Assembly (NCBI GenBank): GCA_030812955.1
Contig: JAUSTR010000007.1
Coordinates: forward strand, 28,968 to 92,967
Reading direction: 5' to 3'
DNA length: 64,000 nucleotides
Origin: Bacillus alveayuensis
GTDB taxonomy: Bacteria > Bacillota > Bacilli > Bacillales > Aeribacillaceae
Made by a program: the position numbers and the translations under genes. The notes below the pieces were generated by a model, which was given only the letters and a program-made list of their open reading frames with translations, had not been told where the DNA came from and did not search any database. Below are positions 1-8,477 of the stretch, piece by piece. Every line of letters begins with the position of its first letter. The stretch's first letter is position 1.

Positions 1-813
1 GCTGTCGTCACTGGTGGCAGTGGAGTTTTATGTAGTGCAATGGCAAAGGAACTGGCAAGACAAGGGGTTAAGGTTGCTATTATAAACTTACGTAAAGAAA
101 AAGGCGAAAAAGTCGTAAAGGAAATTAGAGAGCAAGGCGGCGAAGCAATTGCTATTGCTTGCAATGTGTTAAATGTGAAAGAAGTGAAAAAAGCTGAAGA
201 AATAGTGGCAAACGAGTTTGGTGTTTGCGACATTTTAATTAACGGCGCAGGAGGAAACCATCCAAAAGGAACGACGACAAATGAAATCCTAAAACCGGAA
301 GATCTTGAAAATATGGAAATAACAACGTTTTTTGATCTCAGTAAAGAAGGATTTCAATTTGTGTTTGATTTGAATTTATTAGGAACCCTTATTCCTACAC
401 AAGTGTTTACAAAGAAAATGGTAAATAGAAAAGGAGCAACCGTTATTAATATATCATCAATGAGCGCCCCTTCGCCAATGACGAAAGTACCAGCATACAG
501 TGCTGCTAAAGCTGCCATTGATAACTTTACGAAATGGCTAGCTGTACACATGGCTGAGGTTGGCATTCGCGTAAATGCTATCGCCCCTGGCTTTTTTCTA
601 ACTGAACAAAATAAAACGCTCCTAACAAATCCCGATGGCTCCCTAACTGATAGATCGCATAAAATACTGAGCCATACTCCTATGAGAAGGTTCGGTTCCC
701 CTGAAGATTTATTAGGCACATTATTATGGCTAGTTGATGAAAACATGTCTGGTTTTGTCACAGGAATTACCGTCCCTGTTGACGGTGGTTTCATGGCCTA
801 TTCTGGTGTGTAG
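1..813 (+). CDS. uxuB: D-mannonate oxidoreductase (fructuronate reductase), SDR family, 5' end outside window
   Basis: Short-chain dehydrogenase/reductase that in the Bacillus hexuronate pathway interconverts fructuronate and mannonate with NAD(P)H in the cytosol. The frame is open from base 1, and the partial Rossmann glycine motif TGGSG is read before the first in-window ATG at 40, so the gene starts upstream. Also visible are the SDR NGAGG segment, a conserved [15 protein letters not shown] stretch, the catalytic YSAAK motif with its preceding serines, and the C-terminal [11 protein letters not shown] end that I associate with YjmF/UxuB. Only a short N-terminal piece is missing. A terminator follows about 30 bases after the stop. 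The family is secure; the substrate rests on resemblance to YjmF, since no other hexuronate gene lies in the window. Confidence 0.8.
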   Translation, partial: AVVTGGSGVLCSAMAKELARQGVKVAIINLRKEKGEKVVKEIREQGGEAIAIACNVLNVKEVKKAEEIVANEFGVCDILINGAGGNHPKGTTTNEILKPEDLENMEITTFFDLSKEGFQFVFDLNLLGTLIPTQVFTKKMVNRKGATVINISSMSAPSPMTKVPAYSAAKAAIDNFTKWLAVHMAEVGIRVNAIAPGFFLTEQNKTLLTNPDGSLTDRSHKILSHTPMRRFGSPEDLLGTLLWLVDENMSGFVTGITVPVDGGFMAYSGV

Positions 814-843
814 AACTCGCAACATCAATATGTTTTTTCCATT

Positions 844-869
844 AACCATCCTTTTAAGGGTGGTTTTTT
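844..869 (+). terminator. Rho-independent terminator of uxuB
   Basis: An 8-bp stem, AACCATCC paired with GGGTGGTT (one G-T pair), closes a TTTTAA loop. The right arm runs directly into six T residues. Confidence 0.75.
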
Positions 870-999
870 ATGTTCAGAAATTAATTGGCGCTGTTGATAT
901 ACGCTGTCATTCGATGATCCGTGTTTCTTTTACATGTTCAGAAATCAAATTTAAGCAGCAAAGTAGTTTATTTGAGATAGTTACCATGCAACTATAGCT

Positions 1000-1107
1000 C
1001 TGTCTTCGACTAAAAGGCTTGGCATCATGAAGTTGTTGTCAATTTAGGGATAGGTTTAGCCCCGATTGGACTGTCTTCGACTAAAAGGTTTGGCATCATG
1101 AAGTTGT
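1000..1107. repeat. Pair of 37-bp direct repeats
   Basis: The segment beginning CTGTCTTCGACTAAAAGG occurs at 1000-1036 and again at 1071-1107, with a single C/T difference in 37 bases. A 34-base unrelated spacer separates them. The copies are not coding and do not match the 21-bp array that follows. They could be a local duplication or a pair of protein sites; nothing in the sequence decides between these. Confidence 0.7.
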
Positions 1108-1177
1108 ATTTCATAAAAGGAAATGAGGGGGTTGATGACGAAATCAAAGATTGATATAAAAATGAAAATCAAAATGA

Positions 1178-1534
1178 TAAACCGATAGAATAAGTGCTGA
1201 ACCCGAGAGAATAAGTGCTGCAACCGATAGAATAAGTGCTGGAACCGAGAGATTAAGGTGCGAAACCGATAGATTAATGCGAGGAACCAAGAGATTAAAT
1301 GCTGAAACCGAGAGAATAAGTGCTGAAACCGAGAGATTAAATGCTGAAACCGAGAGATTAAGGTGCGAAACCGAGAGATTAAGGTGCGAAACCGAGAGAA
1401 TAAGTGCTGGAACCGATAGATTAAGGCGCGAAACCGAGAGATTAATGCGAGGAACCGAGAGAATAAGTGCTGAACCCGAGAGAATAAGTGCTGGAACCGA
1501 GAGAATAAGTGCTGAACCCGAGAGAAAAAGATGT
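1178..1534 (+). repeat. 21-bp tandem array 1, about 17 units (AAACCGAGAGATTAA core)
   Basis: Seventeen head-to-tail units of exactly 21 bp share the core AACCGAGAGA(A/T)TAA. The last five or six bases vary (GTGCT, GGTGC, ATGCT, TGCGA, GGCGC). Because 21 is a multiple of 3, a 100-codon frame reading ETERLNA-type repeats stays open; I treat that as an artefact. The array ends about 30 bp before the ribosome binding site of the next gene, so it may lie in its mRNA leader. Related arrays occur near 22941 and 62163. Confidence 0.9.
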
Positions 1535-1578
1535 GGGGCAGCCAGAAGTGATCATTTTAAACTAGAGGAGTGGCAATG

Positions 1579-2547
1579 ATGAATTTTGAGAACAATCGCT
1601 ATGAAATTATCCCTATTATAGTGGATGTTCAATCTAGCTTGAGAAGTATAAACTTTTTTTTAGTTAAATCCAATCATTCTCTAACGTTAGTTGATGCTGG
1701 TCTTAATAATGAGGCTTGTTGGAAGGCACTTGAAGAGACGCTTAAGAAAAATGGATATGCTTTACAAGATTTAACCGAAATCATTTTGACTCACAATCAT
1801 ATTGATCATGTTGGATTAGTGAATCGAATCACGGCCGTTCATCCGATACCCGTTTATGCTCATCGTGATGCGATTCCGCGTTTGAAACGAGATCCTCACT
1901 TTCTCCAAATGCGAGTTGAATTTTTTTCGCAATTGTATGAAGAAATGGGATGTGGAGAAGCAGGCTACAAGCAAGTCGCTTACCTAAAGGAATCGATCGA
2001 TAAAAATACCCAAAATGCCTTGCAAGCAGAGATCATGCCATTGGAGAGAAGTCATTTAAATTTTCAAGTCATCGAGGTGCCCGGTCATTCTCCTGACCAT
2101 ATTGCCCTGTATGATCAAGACAATTGCCGCCTGATCTCAGGAGATTTGCTCATCAATCATATTTCCAGCAACGCTCTTGTTGAGCCGGATCATACAGGAC
2201 AGCGGCTGTTGACATTATTACAACATAAACAGTCTTTAGAAAAAGTAGCAGATTTACCTTTAAATCTTGTCTTTCCAGGGCATGGTACAATGATTACAAA
2301 TCCGAAAGAATTAATTAATAATAGATTAGAAGGGATGGAGAAAAAAGCTGAAAAAATTATAAACCTAATTCGAAACGGAGTGTCAACCGGAAGCGAGCTG
2401 GCTCAAGCCTATTATCGAAAAAAATATTCGGAGCAATTTTCACTCGTTATGTCCGAAATCATTGGCCATCTTGATTATTTAGAAATAAACGGAAAAATTA
2501 CAAAACAATTAAAAAATGGAGTTTGGCATTATTTCATTCAAGAATAG
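1579..2547 (+). CDS. MBL-fold metallo-hydrolase
   Basis: Metallo-beta-lactamase superfamily hydrolase of 322 residues, probably a cytosolic thioesterase- or glyoxalase II-like enzyme with a binuclear metal site. The signature HNHIDH lies at residues 72-77. Further metal-ligand motifs are VPGHSPDH, the SGDLL aspartate and the FPGHG histidine. A C-terminal stretch of about 70 residues resembles the winged-helix tail common in this family. I chose the ATG at 1579 because GAGGAG at 1565-1570 is 8 bases upstream; an ATG at 1576 or a GTG at 1570 are alternatives. It stands alone between array 1 and the first MITE. The fold is certain; the substrate is not known. Confidence 0.85.
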   Translation: MNFENNRYEIIPIIVDVQSSLRSINFFLVKSNHSLTLVDAGLNNEACWKALEETLKKNGYALQDLTEIILTHNHIDHVGLVNRITAVHPIPVYAHRDAIPRLKRDPHFLQMRVEFFSQLYEEMGCGEAGYKQVAYLKESIDKNTQNALQAEIMPLERSHLNFQVIEVPGHSPDHIALYDQDNCRLISGDLLINHISSNALVEPDHTGQRLLTLLQHKQSLEKVADLPLNLVFPGHGTMITNPKELINNRLEGMEKKAEKIINLIRNGVSTGSELAQAYYRKKYSEQFSLVMSEIIGHLDYLEINGKITKQLKNGVWHYFIQE

Positions 2548-2631
2548 CAGGCTTAAGAGACTTACCATTTACATTATTTAAGAAGCATCCAAAATTAAAC
2601 AAACGTTTGATTAATCATTTCGTTTTCGAAA

Positions 2632-2751
2632 GTCTCTTTTCTAAAAGATTGTTGCTTGACAACCTTAGCTTTTCAACTCTCCAGGCAAGCGACATGCTTG
2701 CTATGTCACACTTTAGCTAGTCGAAAAGCAACAAAGTTTACGAAAACAGCC
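2632..2751. mobile_element. MITE copy A (short form, 120 bp)
   Basis: Non-coding palindromic element running from GTCTCTTTTCTAAAAG to ACGAAAACAGCC, with imperfect inverted ends and an internal hairpin around AAGCGACATGCTTG. The flanks TTTCGAAA (2624-2631) and TTTCAAAA (2752-2759) match at 7 of 8 bases and look like an aged 8-bp target duplication. Compared with the 195-bp copies it lacks the third hairpin arm; copy B carries the same deletion. Confidence 0.8.
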
Positions 2752-2832
2752 TTTCAAAAAAAGCAGGAAAAGCGTAAGGAAATGTTCTCATTCAGACAAA
2801 AAATGAAATGGAAGCAGATAAGAGGGAATTGC

Positions 2833-3786
2833 ATGAGTAGAAAAAACAGAAAGAAAACGTACTTCACTAAACATATTGCAGAACACCGGGAATGGAAAAC
2901 AAAAGACCATATTCGTCCTTCCCTTGTTTTATTAAAAAATCAAGAAAAAATTCGTCGAGATACGAAACTATATTATGATCAAGATAAAGATTTGAAAGAT
3001 ATAAAGTATTATTATAAAAATGTGATGAGACAAGAGAAAAATGGCATTCATCTATTCCACCTTTATCATGAATTAGTAAAAAAAACGCACAAAAATCAAT
3101 TGCCTTATTTTATAAGCAAAGACCAATATTTATATACTTGGGTCGATTTGCAGCCGGATGGAACCGTAAAAAGTATTTATTCCGGTGAAGTAAGCGATCC
3201 GCACAAGCTGATTTATGAAGATTTTCAAATCATTCAAAAAAGATATGAACAATTTCAAAACCTTTTAAAAATGACAAACAAAAAGGACGCATCTTTACTG
3301 AAAAAAATCAAAAGGATCGATTTACGTTTAAAGTTTAATACAGAGCACATTGTACCGCAGTCTTGGTTTCATGCAAGAGACCCTATGAAAAGCGATTTGC
3401 ATCATTTATTTGTCTGTCATCCAGATTGCAATGTCAAAAGATCCAATTACCCATATGCTGACTTTGCCTTTTATCAACCGGAATCACCTGATGAAAAAAT
3501 TCGCAATCGCTGTGGCATCGTAAAAGACGGGCGTTTTGAACCAGAGCATGGAAAAGGTGCGGTTGCACGGGCAATGATGTACTTTCTACTACGGTACCCG
3601 AAGCAAATTAAAAGAAGTTTTTTAAAAGAAATTAATGTTTCTTTATTAATGAAATGGCATGAACAATTTCCTGTTTCCATCTATGAAAAACACCGCAACC
3701 AAGCTATTTATGACATTCAAGGAAATCGCAATCCTTTTATTGATTTTCAAGATTTAGTATATAAAATAAAATTTCCTTTTATTTAG
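2833..3786 (+). CDS. Endonuclease I family nuclease
   Basis: Endonuclease_1 family protein (EndA/Bacillus YurI group), 317 residues, predicted to cleave DNA or RNA non-specifically with one catalytic metal. The central NTEHIVPQSWF motif, then MKSDLHHLF and NVKRSNYPYADF, match the family's H...N active-site region; the C-terminal IYDIQGNRNPFIDF is also typical. Unlike secreted members, the N-terminus (MSRKNRKK) has no signal peptide, so a cytoplasmic role is likely. The ATG at 2833 is chosen for AGAGGG six bases upstream; the longer frame from 2656 only reads through MITE A. MITE copies sit on both sides, and copy B begins on the last base of the stop codon. Confidence 0.8.
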   Translation: MSRKNRKKTYFTKHIAEHREWKTKDHIRPSLVLLKNQEKIRRDTKLYYDQDKDLKDIKYYYKNVMRQEKNGIHLFHLYHELVKKTHKNQLPYFISKDQYLYTWVDLQPDGTVKSIYSGEVSDPHKLIYEDFQIIQKRYEQFQNLLKMTNKKDASLLKKIKRIDLRLKFNTEHIVPQSWFHARDPMKSDLHHLFVCHPDCNVKRSNYPYADFAFYQPESPDEKIRNRCGIVKDGRFEPEHGKGAVARAMMYFLLRYPKQIKRSFLKEINVSLLMKWHEQFPVSIYEKHRNQAIYDIQGNRNPFIDFQDLVYKIKFPFI

Positions 3787-3905
3787 GCTCTTTTCTAAAA
3801 GATTGTTGCTTTACAACCATAGATTTTCGACTGTCCAGGCAAGCGACATGCTTGCTATGTCACACTTTAGCTAGTCGAAAAGCAACAAAGTTTACGAAAA
3901 CAGCC
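3786..3905. mobile_element. MITE copy B (short form, 120 bp)
   Basis: Nearly identical to copy A, in the same orientation, from GGCTCTTTTCTAAAAG to ACGAAAACAGCC. A perfect 8-bp target duplication TTTATTTA flanks it (3778-3785 and 3906-3913). It begins on the G of the endonuclease TAG stop, so the left duplication includes the 3' end of that gene. Confidence 0.88.
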
Positions 3906-3925
3906 TTTATTTAACTGTTTTCCGA

Positions 3926-3974
3926 AAGAAGTCTCCCACTTCAACGAACGTCAGTGAGTAGGTGGGAGATGAAT
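3926..3974. mobile_element. IS200/IS605-type end hairpin (relic)
   Basis: CTCCCACTTC and GTAGGTGGGAG can pair around an AACGAACGTCAGTGA loop. This shape and sequence style are typical of the subterminal hairpins at the right ends of IS605/TnpB elements in Firmicutes. A tnpB fragment follows at once. A similar hairpin occurs on the other strand near 14297. No complete element is present. Confidence 0.45.
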
Positions 3975-3982
3975 TTCGGTTG

Positions 3983-4066
3983 GCTTTTGCCAAAAAGCAC
4001 AAACAATCGTATACCACAAATATGGTCAACGGAAATATTCAGCTAAGGGATGGTCATATCCAAAAG
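3983..4066 (+). pseudogene. tnpB (IS605 OrfB) fragment
   Basis: The frame starting at 3962 reads FAKKHKQSYTTNMVNGNIQ followed by LRDGHIQ. This resembles the internal TnpB segment 'KQSYTT.N.NGNI...HIKLPKLG' of IS605-family nucleases. The match ends abruptly after HIQ, before the usual LPKLG. No RuvC motifs or zinc finger remain, so it is a dead fragment of about 28 codons. I recognise it by motif, not by search. Confidence 0.55.
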
Positions 4067-4084
4067 CTGTACACATGTGGAAGC

Positions 4085-4138
4085 AAAAAAAGTCCTCTTG
4101 GTAGGCTCATAAGGTCCTTTCATTTTACCAAGAGGACT
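4085..4138 (-). terminator. Terminator of the minus-strand oxidoreductase gene
   Basis: A 13-bp perfect stem pairs AGTCCTCTTGGTA (4091-4103) with TACCAAGAGGACT (4126-4138). On the minus strand it is followed by a run of six T residues, 66 bases beyond the stop of the oxidoreductase gene. Confidence 0.7.
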
Positions 4139-4203
4139 CAATAAAAAAGCATAGAGGTAAAGGTGTTGCGCCTATAAAGCCGTCACCGCGACAAATACCC
4201 CAT

Positions 4204-5187
4204 TTAAACGTCTGCTGGGAAAATAATCCCCGTTTGTTTTCGTGCTTGTTCGATAATGTCAATCGTTGTAAGGGAATTGTGATGTGAATTGATTTCGGAT
4301 TCGTGTTTTCCGTTTTGGATTAATTCAATAAATTCTTTTACTTCGTAATACATTGGATGCTCTCGTTGTTTTTCAGTAATGTCTTCTATATGGCCATTGC
4401 GGTAGCGAATTTCGACTTTTTGCGGTGTGTGAATAGTATCCATCAAAATGCTTCCTTCTTCACCTTGAATTTCTGAAGGAATATAGGAATTTGTAATTTT
4501 TGAATACATGACAACACCATCCATATCACCATAATGAAGGATGATGCTTCCCTCGCCGTCCACTCCAGATGGAAGTCGAATACTATTTGCTTGAACACTT
4601 TGCGGTTTTCCGAATAAAAAGACCATTGGATATAGGCAGTAAATGCCAATGTCCATTAATGCGCCATTTGAAAATCGTGGATTAAAGGCATTTAATACAA
4701 TTCCATTCTTATATTGATCGTAGCGTGACGAATATTGACAGTAGCTGGCAAAATAGCGGCGGATTTTTCCGATTTTATGTATATGTTTCCGAATGGATAA
4801 AAAGTTCGGTAAAAGTGTCGTTTTCATAGCTTCCATTAATACAACATTGTGTTCTTTCGCTGCCTTTAACATCGCTTTCACTTCTTTTGTATTGGATGCC
4901 ATTGGCTTTTCACATAAGACATGTTTTCCATGCTTCATGAATAATATTGCTTGTTCAGCGTGAAATGAATTTGGGCTGGCGATATAAACGGCGTCCACTT
5001 CATTGCTTTTTGCCATCTCTTCTAAGCTCGTAAAGGTAAGCTTAGCCCCAACTTTTGCTGCAAATTTCTTCGCTCTTTCCTCTGTACGTGAATATACAGC
5101 TGTTAATGAAAAATCAGGGATATTTTTTGCGGCTTTTAAAAATTCCTCTGTAATCCAGTTTGTCCCGATTGTTGCAAATCTGATCAT
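4204..5187 (-). CDS. Gfo/Idh/MocA family oxidoreductase (YulF-like)
   Basis: NAD(P)-dependent sugar- or polyol-type dehydrogenase of 327 residues. The N-terminal Rossmann fold opens with FATIGTNWIT, and the family signature EKP is at residues 93-95 (HVLCEKPMASN). The C-terminal alpha/beta domain carries the MDIGIYCLYP helix with its conserved aspartate and tyrosine. The overall sequence recalls B. subtilis YulF, whose substrate I cannot state. GGGAGG lies 8 bases before the ATG. It is monocistronic, divergent from the sigma-54 activator, with its own terminator. Family assignment is firm, substrate unknown. Confidence 0.85.
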   Translation of the reverse strand: MIRFATIGTNWITEEFLKAAKNIPDFSLTAVYSRTEERAKKFAAKVGAKLTFTSLEEMAKSNEVDAVYIASPNSFHAEQAILFMKHGKHVLCEKPMASNTKEVKAMLKAAKEHNVVLMEAMKTTLLPNFLSIRKHIHKIGKIRRYFASYCQYSSRYDQYKNGIVLNAFNPRFSNGALMDIGIYCLYPMVFLFGKPQSVQANSIRLPSGVDGEGSIILHYGDMDGVVMYSKITNSYIPSEIQGEEGSILMDTIHTPQKVEIRYRNGHIEDITEKQREHPMYYEVKEFIELIQNGKHESEINSHHNSLTTIDIIEQARKQTGIIFPADV

Positions 5188-5522
5188 ACCTACATACCTC
5201 CCTTATGTATATCCTAACATCACTCCCCCGCGGCTAAAAGGCAGTCGTGAATTGGGATTGATTGCCCTTCAAGCGGATGTCTCCATATCAATAGGATAAA
5301 TCGATTATACGTGAAATAGAATTCATTTGATCATTACATGACCAATGTTAACATAATCGGAATTGTGATCGTACTAGCGAATGTTGTGAATCATGTACGA
5401 ATAGGTTGCGTTCTGAACTTAACATTCCATAAGCTCCCGCAGCTACCACTCACTGTTTCTTTACGATTATAAAAAAACATTGTAAAATGTCAAAAATACT
5501 GAATTTAGAAGGTGAGAATCGG
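5188..5522. other. Divergent intergenic region, no gene recognised
   Basis: This 335-base stretch separates the minus-strand oxidoreductase and the plus-strand sigma-54 activator. I see no terminator, array or RNA motif in it. It must contain both promoters, but no convincing -35/-10 pair stood out. Confidence 0.5.
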
Positions 5523-7169
5523 ATGCTAGACTTTCATAAGGAACGATACCTTCAAAAAATAAATCATCGATTAGCAAAATTTCCAGTAGAAACGGAATTT
5601 TTCCCTTTAACAATAGAAGCTCGTTATTCGGAATATTTTTTGTCTTTATTGGAAAAAGTGCATAAGACCGGTATGAATATTTATTGTGATTTAGGTTTGC
5701 TGATTCCTGCTAAAGTGAAGGCGGAGGTTTTTGGGGTATTTGTGATAAAGCCGAAAAAACATATGGAGAAATGGTTTGAAGAGAACATAGAGATGATAGA
5801 ATGTATAGCGGAAGCTTTGGTTGAAATGATTTCCACCGAAATGGAGAAAGGGCTATTAGAGAAGGAAAATGATATGTTTCGGATGGAGATTCAGCATCTT
5901 TTTTTATCAACAAAGGATTTTGTTGCATTAGTGTCACCGGACGGAACCATTCAAGAAATGAGCGATTCCTTCGCTTCTTATTTAAAGAAAAGCCGTTCCT
6001 CTTTAATCGGTGAACCGATAACGGATTTGATTTCACAAGAATATTTTCAAAATATTAAAAAAACATATGAGAATAAAGATTGGAATGTAACGCTTCATCA
6101 TATTGAAGAAGAACAAATCAATGTTTATGTGAAGCCGCTCTATTATCTTCATTCGATTACCTCTTATTTGTTATATTTCAAACCAATTCAGTCAAAGGCG
6201 AAAGTGAAGCAACATACCGTTTATCAATTTCATGATATTAAAGGGGTCAGTCATTCGATTCAATCCGTGATCGAAATGGCAAAGCGTGTTGCCCCAAGCA
6301 GTACGACGATTATGCTGCGCGGCGAAAGTGGCACAGGCAAGGAAGTATTTGCTCAATCTATTCATCAGTACAGCAATCGCGCTCATAAACCATTTATTGC
6401 AATTAACTGTGCTGCTATACCTGAAACATTATTGGAAAGCGAATTATTCGGTTATGCAAAAGGTGCCTTTACAGGAGCGAAAGAAAGGAAAAAGGGGCGC
6501 TTTGAATTAGCTAACGGAGGGACCATTTTTTTAGATGAAATTGGAGATATGTCGTTACATCTTCAAGCAAAATTGTTGCGGGTCATTCAAGAACGAAAAA
6601 TCGAGCCGGTAGGAGACACGAAAAGTATCGATGTGGATGTCCGCATTATTGCTGCTACACATCAAAATTTAGAAAAACTCGTTAAGGAAGGGAAATTCAG
6701 GGAAGATTTATATTATCGGTTAAATGTCATTCCGATCACCATCCCACCATTAAGAGAAAGAAAAGAGGATATACCGATTTTAATTGAATATTTTATCAAA
6801 TATTGGTCAAACCGATTAAATCGTCCTCCTAAGCGATTGTCGCAAAACGTATATCAATTACTGCTAGAATATGACTGGCCGGGAAATGTGCGAGAGCTGC
6901 AAAATGTTATTCAGCATTTAGTAGAACTTGAAATTGGAGATATTGTCACCGTTAAAAGCTTGCCGGATTATTTAAAAAATCAACCCGCCATGAATGTGAA
7001 GAAAACAAACGAATATCGTGATCAACATTCAAGAGACGAAAAAGATGAAATTATTCAATTATTAGATCAATTTGGTCGAGATACCCCTGGTAAAAAGAAA
7101 GTGGCTGAAGCGTTAGGAATTAGCTTGTCAACGTTGTATAGGAGAATGAACAAATTGAAAATCAAATAG
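5523..7169 (+). CDS. Sigma-54-dependent transcriptional activator with PAS domain
   Basis: Enhancer-binding protein of 548 residues that would activate RNA polymerase-sigma-54. An unassigned N-terminal region (about 1-110) is followed by a PAS-like sensor (about 125-220), then an AAA+ domain with Walker A GESGTGKE at 267-274, GAFTGA at 314-319 and Walker B IFLDEIGD. A C-terminal Fis-type helix-turn-helix (KKKVAEALGISLSTLYRRM) ends the protein. I chose the ATG at 5523 (AAGGTGAG six bases upstream) over the one at 5487, which lacks an RBS. It lies just upstream of the DUF917/HyuA operon, whose promoter is a -24/-12 element, so it is very likely that operon's dedicated activator. The effector is unknown. 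Confidence 0.88.
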   Translation: MLDFHKERYLQKINHRLAKFPVETEFFPLTIEARYSEYFLSLLEKVHKTGMNIYCDLGLLIPAKVKAEVFGVFVIKPKKHMEKWFEENIEMIECIAEALVEMISTEMEKGLLEKENDMFRMEIQHLFLSTKDFVALVSPDGTIQEMSDSFASYLKKSRSSLIGEPITDLISQEYFQNIKKTYENKDWNVTLHHIEEEQINVYVKPLYYLHSITSYLLYFKPIQSKAKVKQHTVYQFHDIKGVSHSIQSVIEMAKRVAPSSTTIMLRGESGTGKEVFAQSIHQYSNRAHKPFIAINCAAIPETLLESELFGYAKGAFTGAKERKKGRFELANGGTIFLDEIGDMSLHLQAKLLRVIQERKIEPVGDTKSIDVDVRIIAATHQNLEKLVKEGKFREDLYYRLNVIPITIPPLRERKEDIPILIEYFIKYWSNRLNRPPKRLSQNVYQLLLEYDWPGNVRELQNVIQHLVELEIGDIVTVKSLPDYLKNQPAMNVKKTNEYRDQHSRDEKDEIIQLLDQFGRDTPGKKKVAEALGISLSTLYRRMNKLKIK

Positions 7170-7216
7170 TGAGAAAACATAAGAAAAAATGAGAAAAATT
7201 GAGAAAAATTGAGAAA
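7169..7216 (+). promoter_or_regulatory. Repeated TGAGAAAA motifs, candidate upstream activating sequence
   Basis: Between the activator stop and its terminator stem, (T)GAGAAAA is repeated about four times at 10-12-base intervals. A further ATTGAGAAAAATT copy lies at 7311-7323, just upstream of the -24 element. Helically phased direct repeats 110-180 bases upstream of a sigma-54 promoter are what an enhancer for the adjacent activator would look like. This is inference from position and spacing only. Confidence 0.35.
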
Positions 7217-7257
7217 AAATCAGAAAATAATGGGGAAACCACTATTTTCTGATTTTT
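7217..7257 (+). terminator. Terminator of the sigma-54 activator gene
   Basis: AAATCAGAAAATA pairs with TATTTTCTGATTT (13 bp) around a loop of about 13 bases and runs into five T residues. It separates the activator transcript from the downstream operon. Confidence 0.7.
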
Positions 7258-7328
7258 CATTATCATCAGTAAAATAAATGCCAAATAAAAAAATCATTGA
7301 TTTAAAAGGAATTGAGAAAAATTAAAAA

Positions 7329-7346
7329 TTGGCATAAAACTTGCTA
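7329..7346 (+). promoter_or_regulatory. Sigma-54 (-24/-12) promoter of the DUF917/HyuA operon
   Basis: TTGGCATAAAACTTGCTA matches the consensus TGGCAC-N5-TTGCA. GG is at 7331-7332 and GC at 7343-7344, with the invariant 10-base separation. It lies 33 bases before the first operon start codon and downstream of a sigma-54 activator gene. Confidence 0.85.
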
Positions 7347-7376
7347 TTAATATTAACAAACCGGGAGGAAAAGGAA

Positions 7377-8477
7377 ATGGCTTGGACAATCACAAAAAAA
7401 GATATTCCAGACATCGCATTAGGTGCAAAACTATTATCTTGTGGAGGTGGTGGAGACACAAAAACAATTGAACATTTGCTTCTATCCGTAATGGATGATC
7501 AGGACCTTATAGTCGTTAAAACAGTTGAAGAAATAATGGATGAATGGATTGTACCGATAGGAATGATCGGGTCACCTGTATTATATATGGAAGATATACC
7601 TGTTGGAGATGAAGGGAAACAAATATTGGAATATTATGAACACCATACAAGAAAACAGGCAAATGCCCTTATATCCATAGAAATTGGTGGCATGAACGCC
7701 TTAGTGCCGCTATTAGTTGCCTTACAAAAGCATCTCCCGGTGATTGACGGCGACGGAATGGGAAGATCCTTTCCTGAGCTAGATATGACAACATTTTATG
7801 GGTCAAACATACCGATCCCGCCGCTAGCCTTAAAAACGCTTCATCATGAAGTCATGTTAACAAAGGGAGATATCATACAACAAACAAAAGAAATCATAAT
7901 GAACGACAGTGGATATGGTCATTTTATCTCCTATGGCATGAGCGGTAGAGAAGCAAAAACATCGATGATCCCTGGAACATTAAAGCTTGTTCTATATCTA
8001 GGAAAAGCGTTGAAGTCTGGAAGTCGAACGGAAAAGCTTGAAAAATTACAAGCAGCATTCGAAAACTCAGTATATGGGAAGCCGATATTTCAATTTAAAG
8101 GAACGATTATTTCCTTGCAAAAATGGTTTGAAAAAGAAGGACTAGTAGGAAGATTTTTTGTCATAGGGAGGTCTCCATTTTCGAATCGGACGATTCAAAT
8201 TCAATTTCAAAATGAATTTTTATGTATTGAAGAGCAAAATGGCATGATGTTTACAACACCGGAATTAATTTTACTTCTCGATGAGCGAACACTCCTGCCT
8301 TGTAGTGTTTCCGAAATTGAAGAAGGACAGCATGTTCTCGTGTTTGTCATTCCTGCTCCGAATATGCTCAGAACTAGTGGCATGATTCAGCTAGTCGGCC
8401 CACAGAGATTTGGTTTACCAGGGTCATACAAACCTTTTGAACTAGAAGGAGGTAAACTAGATGAGGCTCGGAATTGA
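7377..8477 (+). CDS. DUF917 (S-Me-THD) family protein, copy 1
   Basis: Protein of 366 residues of the family formerly called DUF917, now S-methyl-thiohydantoin desulfurase-like. Family hallmarks are the N-terminal glycine-rich SCGGGGDTKT, the GMIGSP turn, EIGGMNALVPLL and PVIDGDGMGRSFPEL. Such proteins are usually paired with HyuA-type ATPases in hydantoin-like compound metabolism. The start at 7377 has GGGAGGA seven bases upstream; it overlaps the next gene by 17 bases. It is clearly diverged from copy 2 in the same operon (SCGGGG versus GTGGGG), so the two copies probably differ in role. Substrate unknown. Confidence 0.8.
   Translation: MAWTITKKDIPDIALGAKLLSCGGGGDTKTIEHLLLSVMDDQDLIVVKTVEEIMDEWIVPIGMIGSPVLYMEDIPVGDEGKQILEYYEHHTRKQANALISIEIGGMNALVPLLVALQKHLPVIDGDGMGRSFPELDMTTFYGSNIPIPPLALKTLHHEVMLTKGDIIQQTKEIIMNDSGYGHFISYGMSGREAKTSMIPGTLKLVLYLGKALKSGSRTEKLEKLQAAFENSVYGKPIFQFKGTIISLQKWFEKEGLVGRFFVIGRSPFSNRTIQIQFQNEFLCIEEQNGMMFTTPELILLLDERTLLPCSVSEIEEGQHVLVFVIPAPNMLRTSGMIQLVGPQRFGLPGSYKPFELEGGKLDEARN

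Noticed and set aside
1178..1534. 21-bp arrays as a CRISPR array
   Set aside because: The repeats are contiguous with only 5-7 variable bases, no spacers of 25-40 bp, and no cas genes are near any of the three arrays.
1277..1579. 100-residue ETERLNA-repeat ORF as a real protein (also the ETERF-type frames at 62146-62451)
   Set aside because: The frames stay open only because the unit length is a multiple of 3. There is no RBS, and the frame runs past the end of the array into the next gene's leader.
2632..3905. Composite transposon carrying the endonuclease gene between two MITEs
   Set aside because: Each MITE has its own different 8-bp duplication, so they inserted independently; there is no duplication around the whole unit.
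3962..4144. 60-residue ORF as an intact gene
   Set aside because: Its first half is a TnpB internal fragment and its second half translates the terminator stem of the minus-strand gene.
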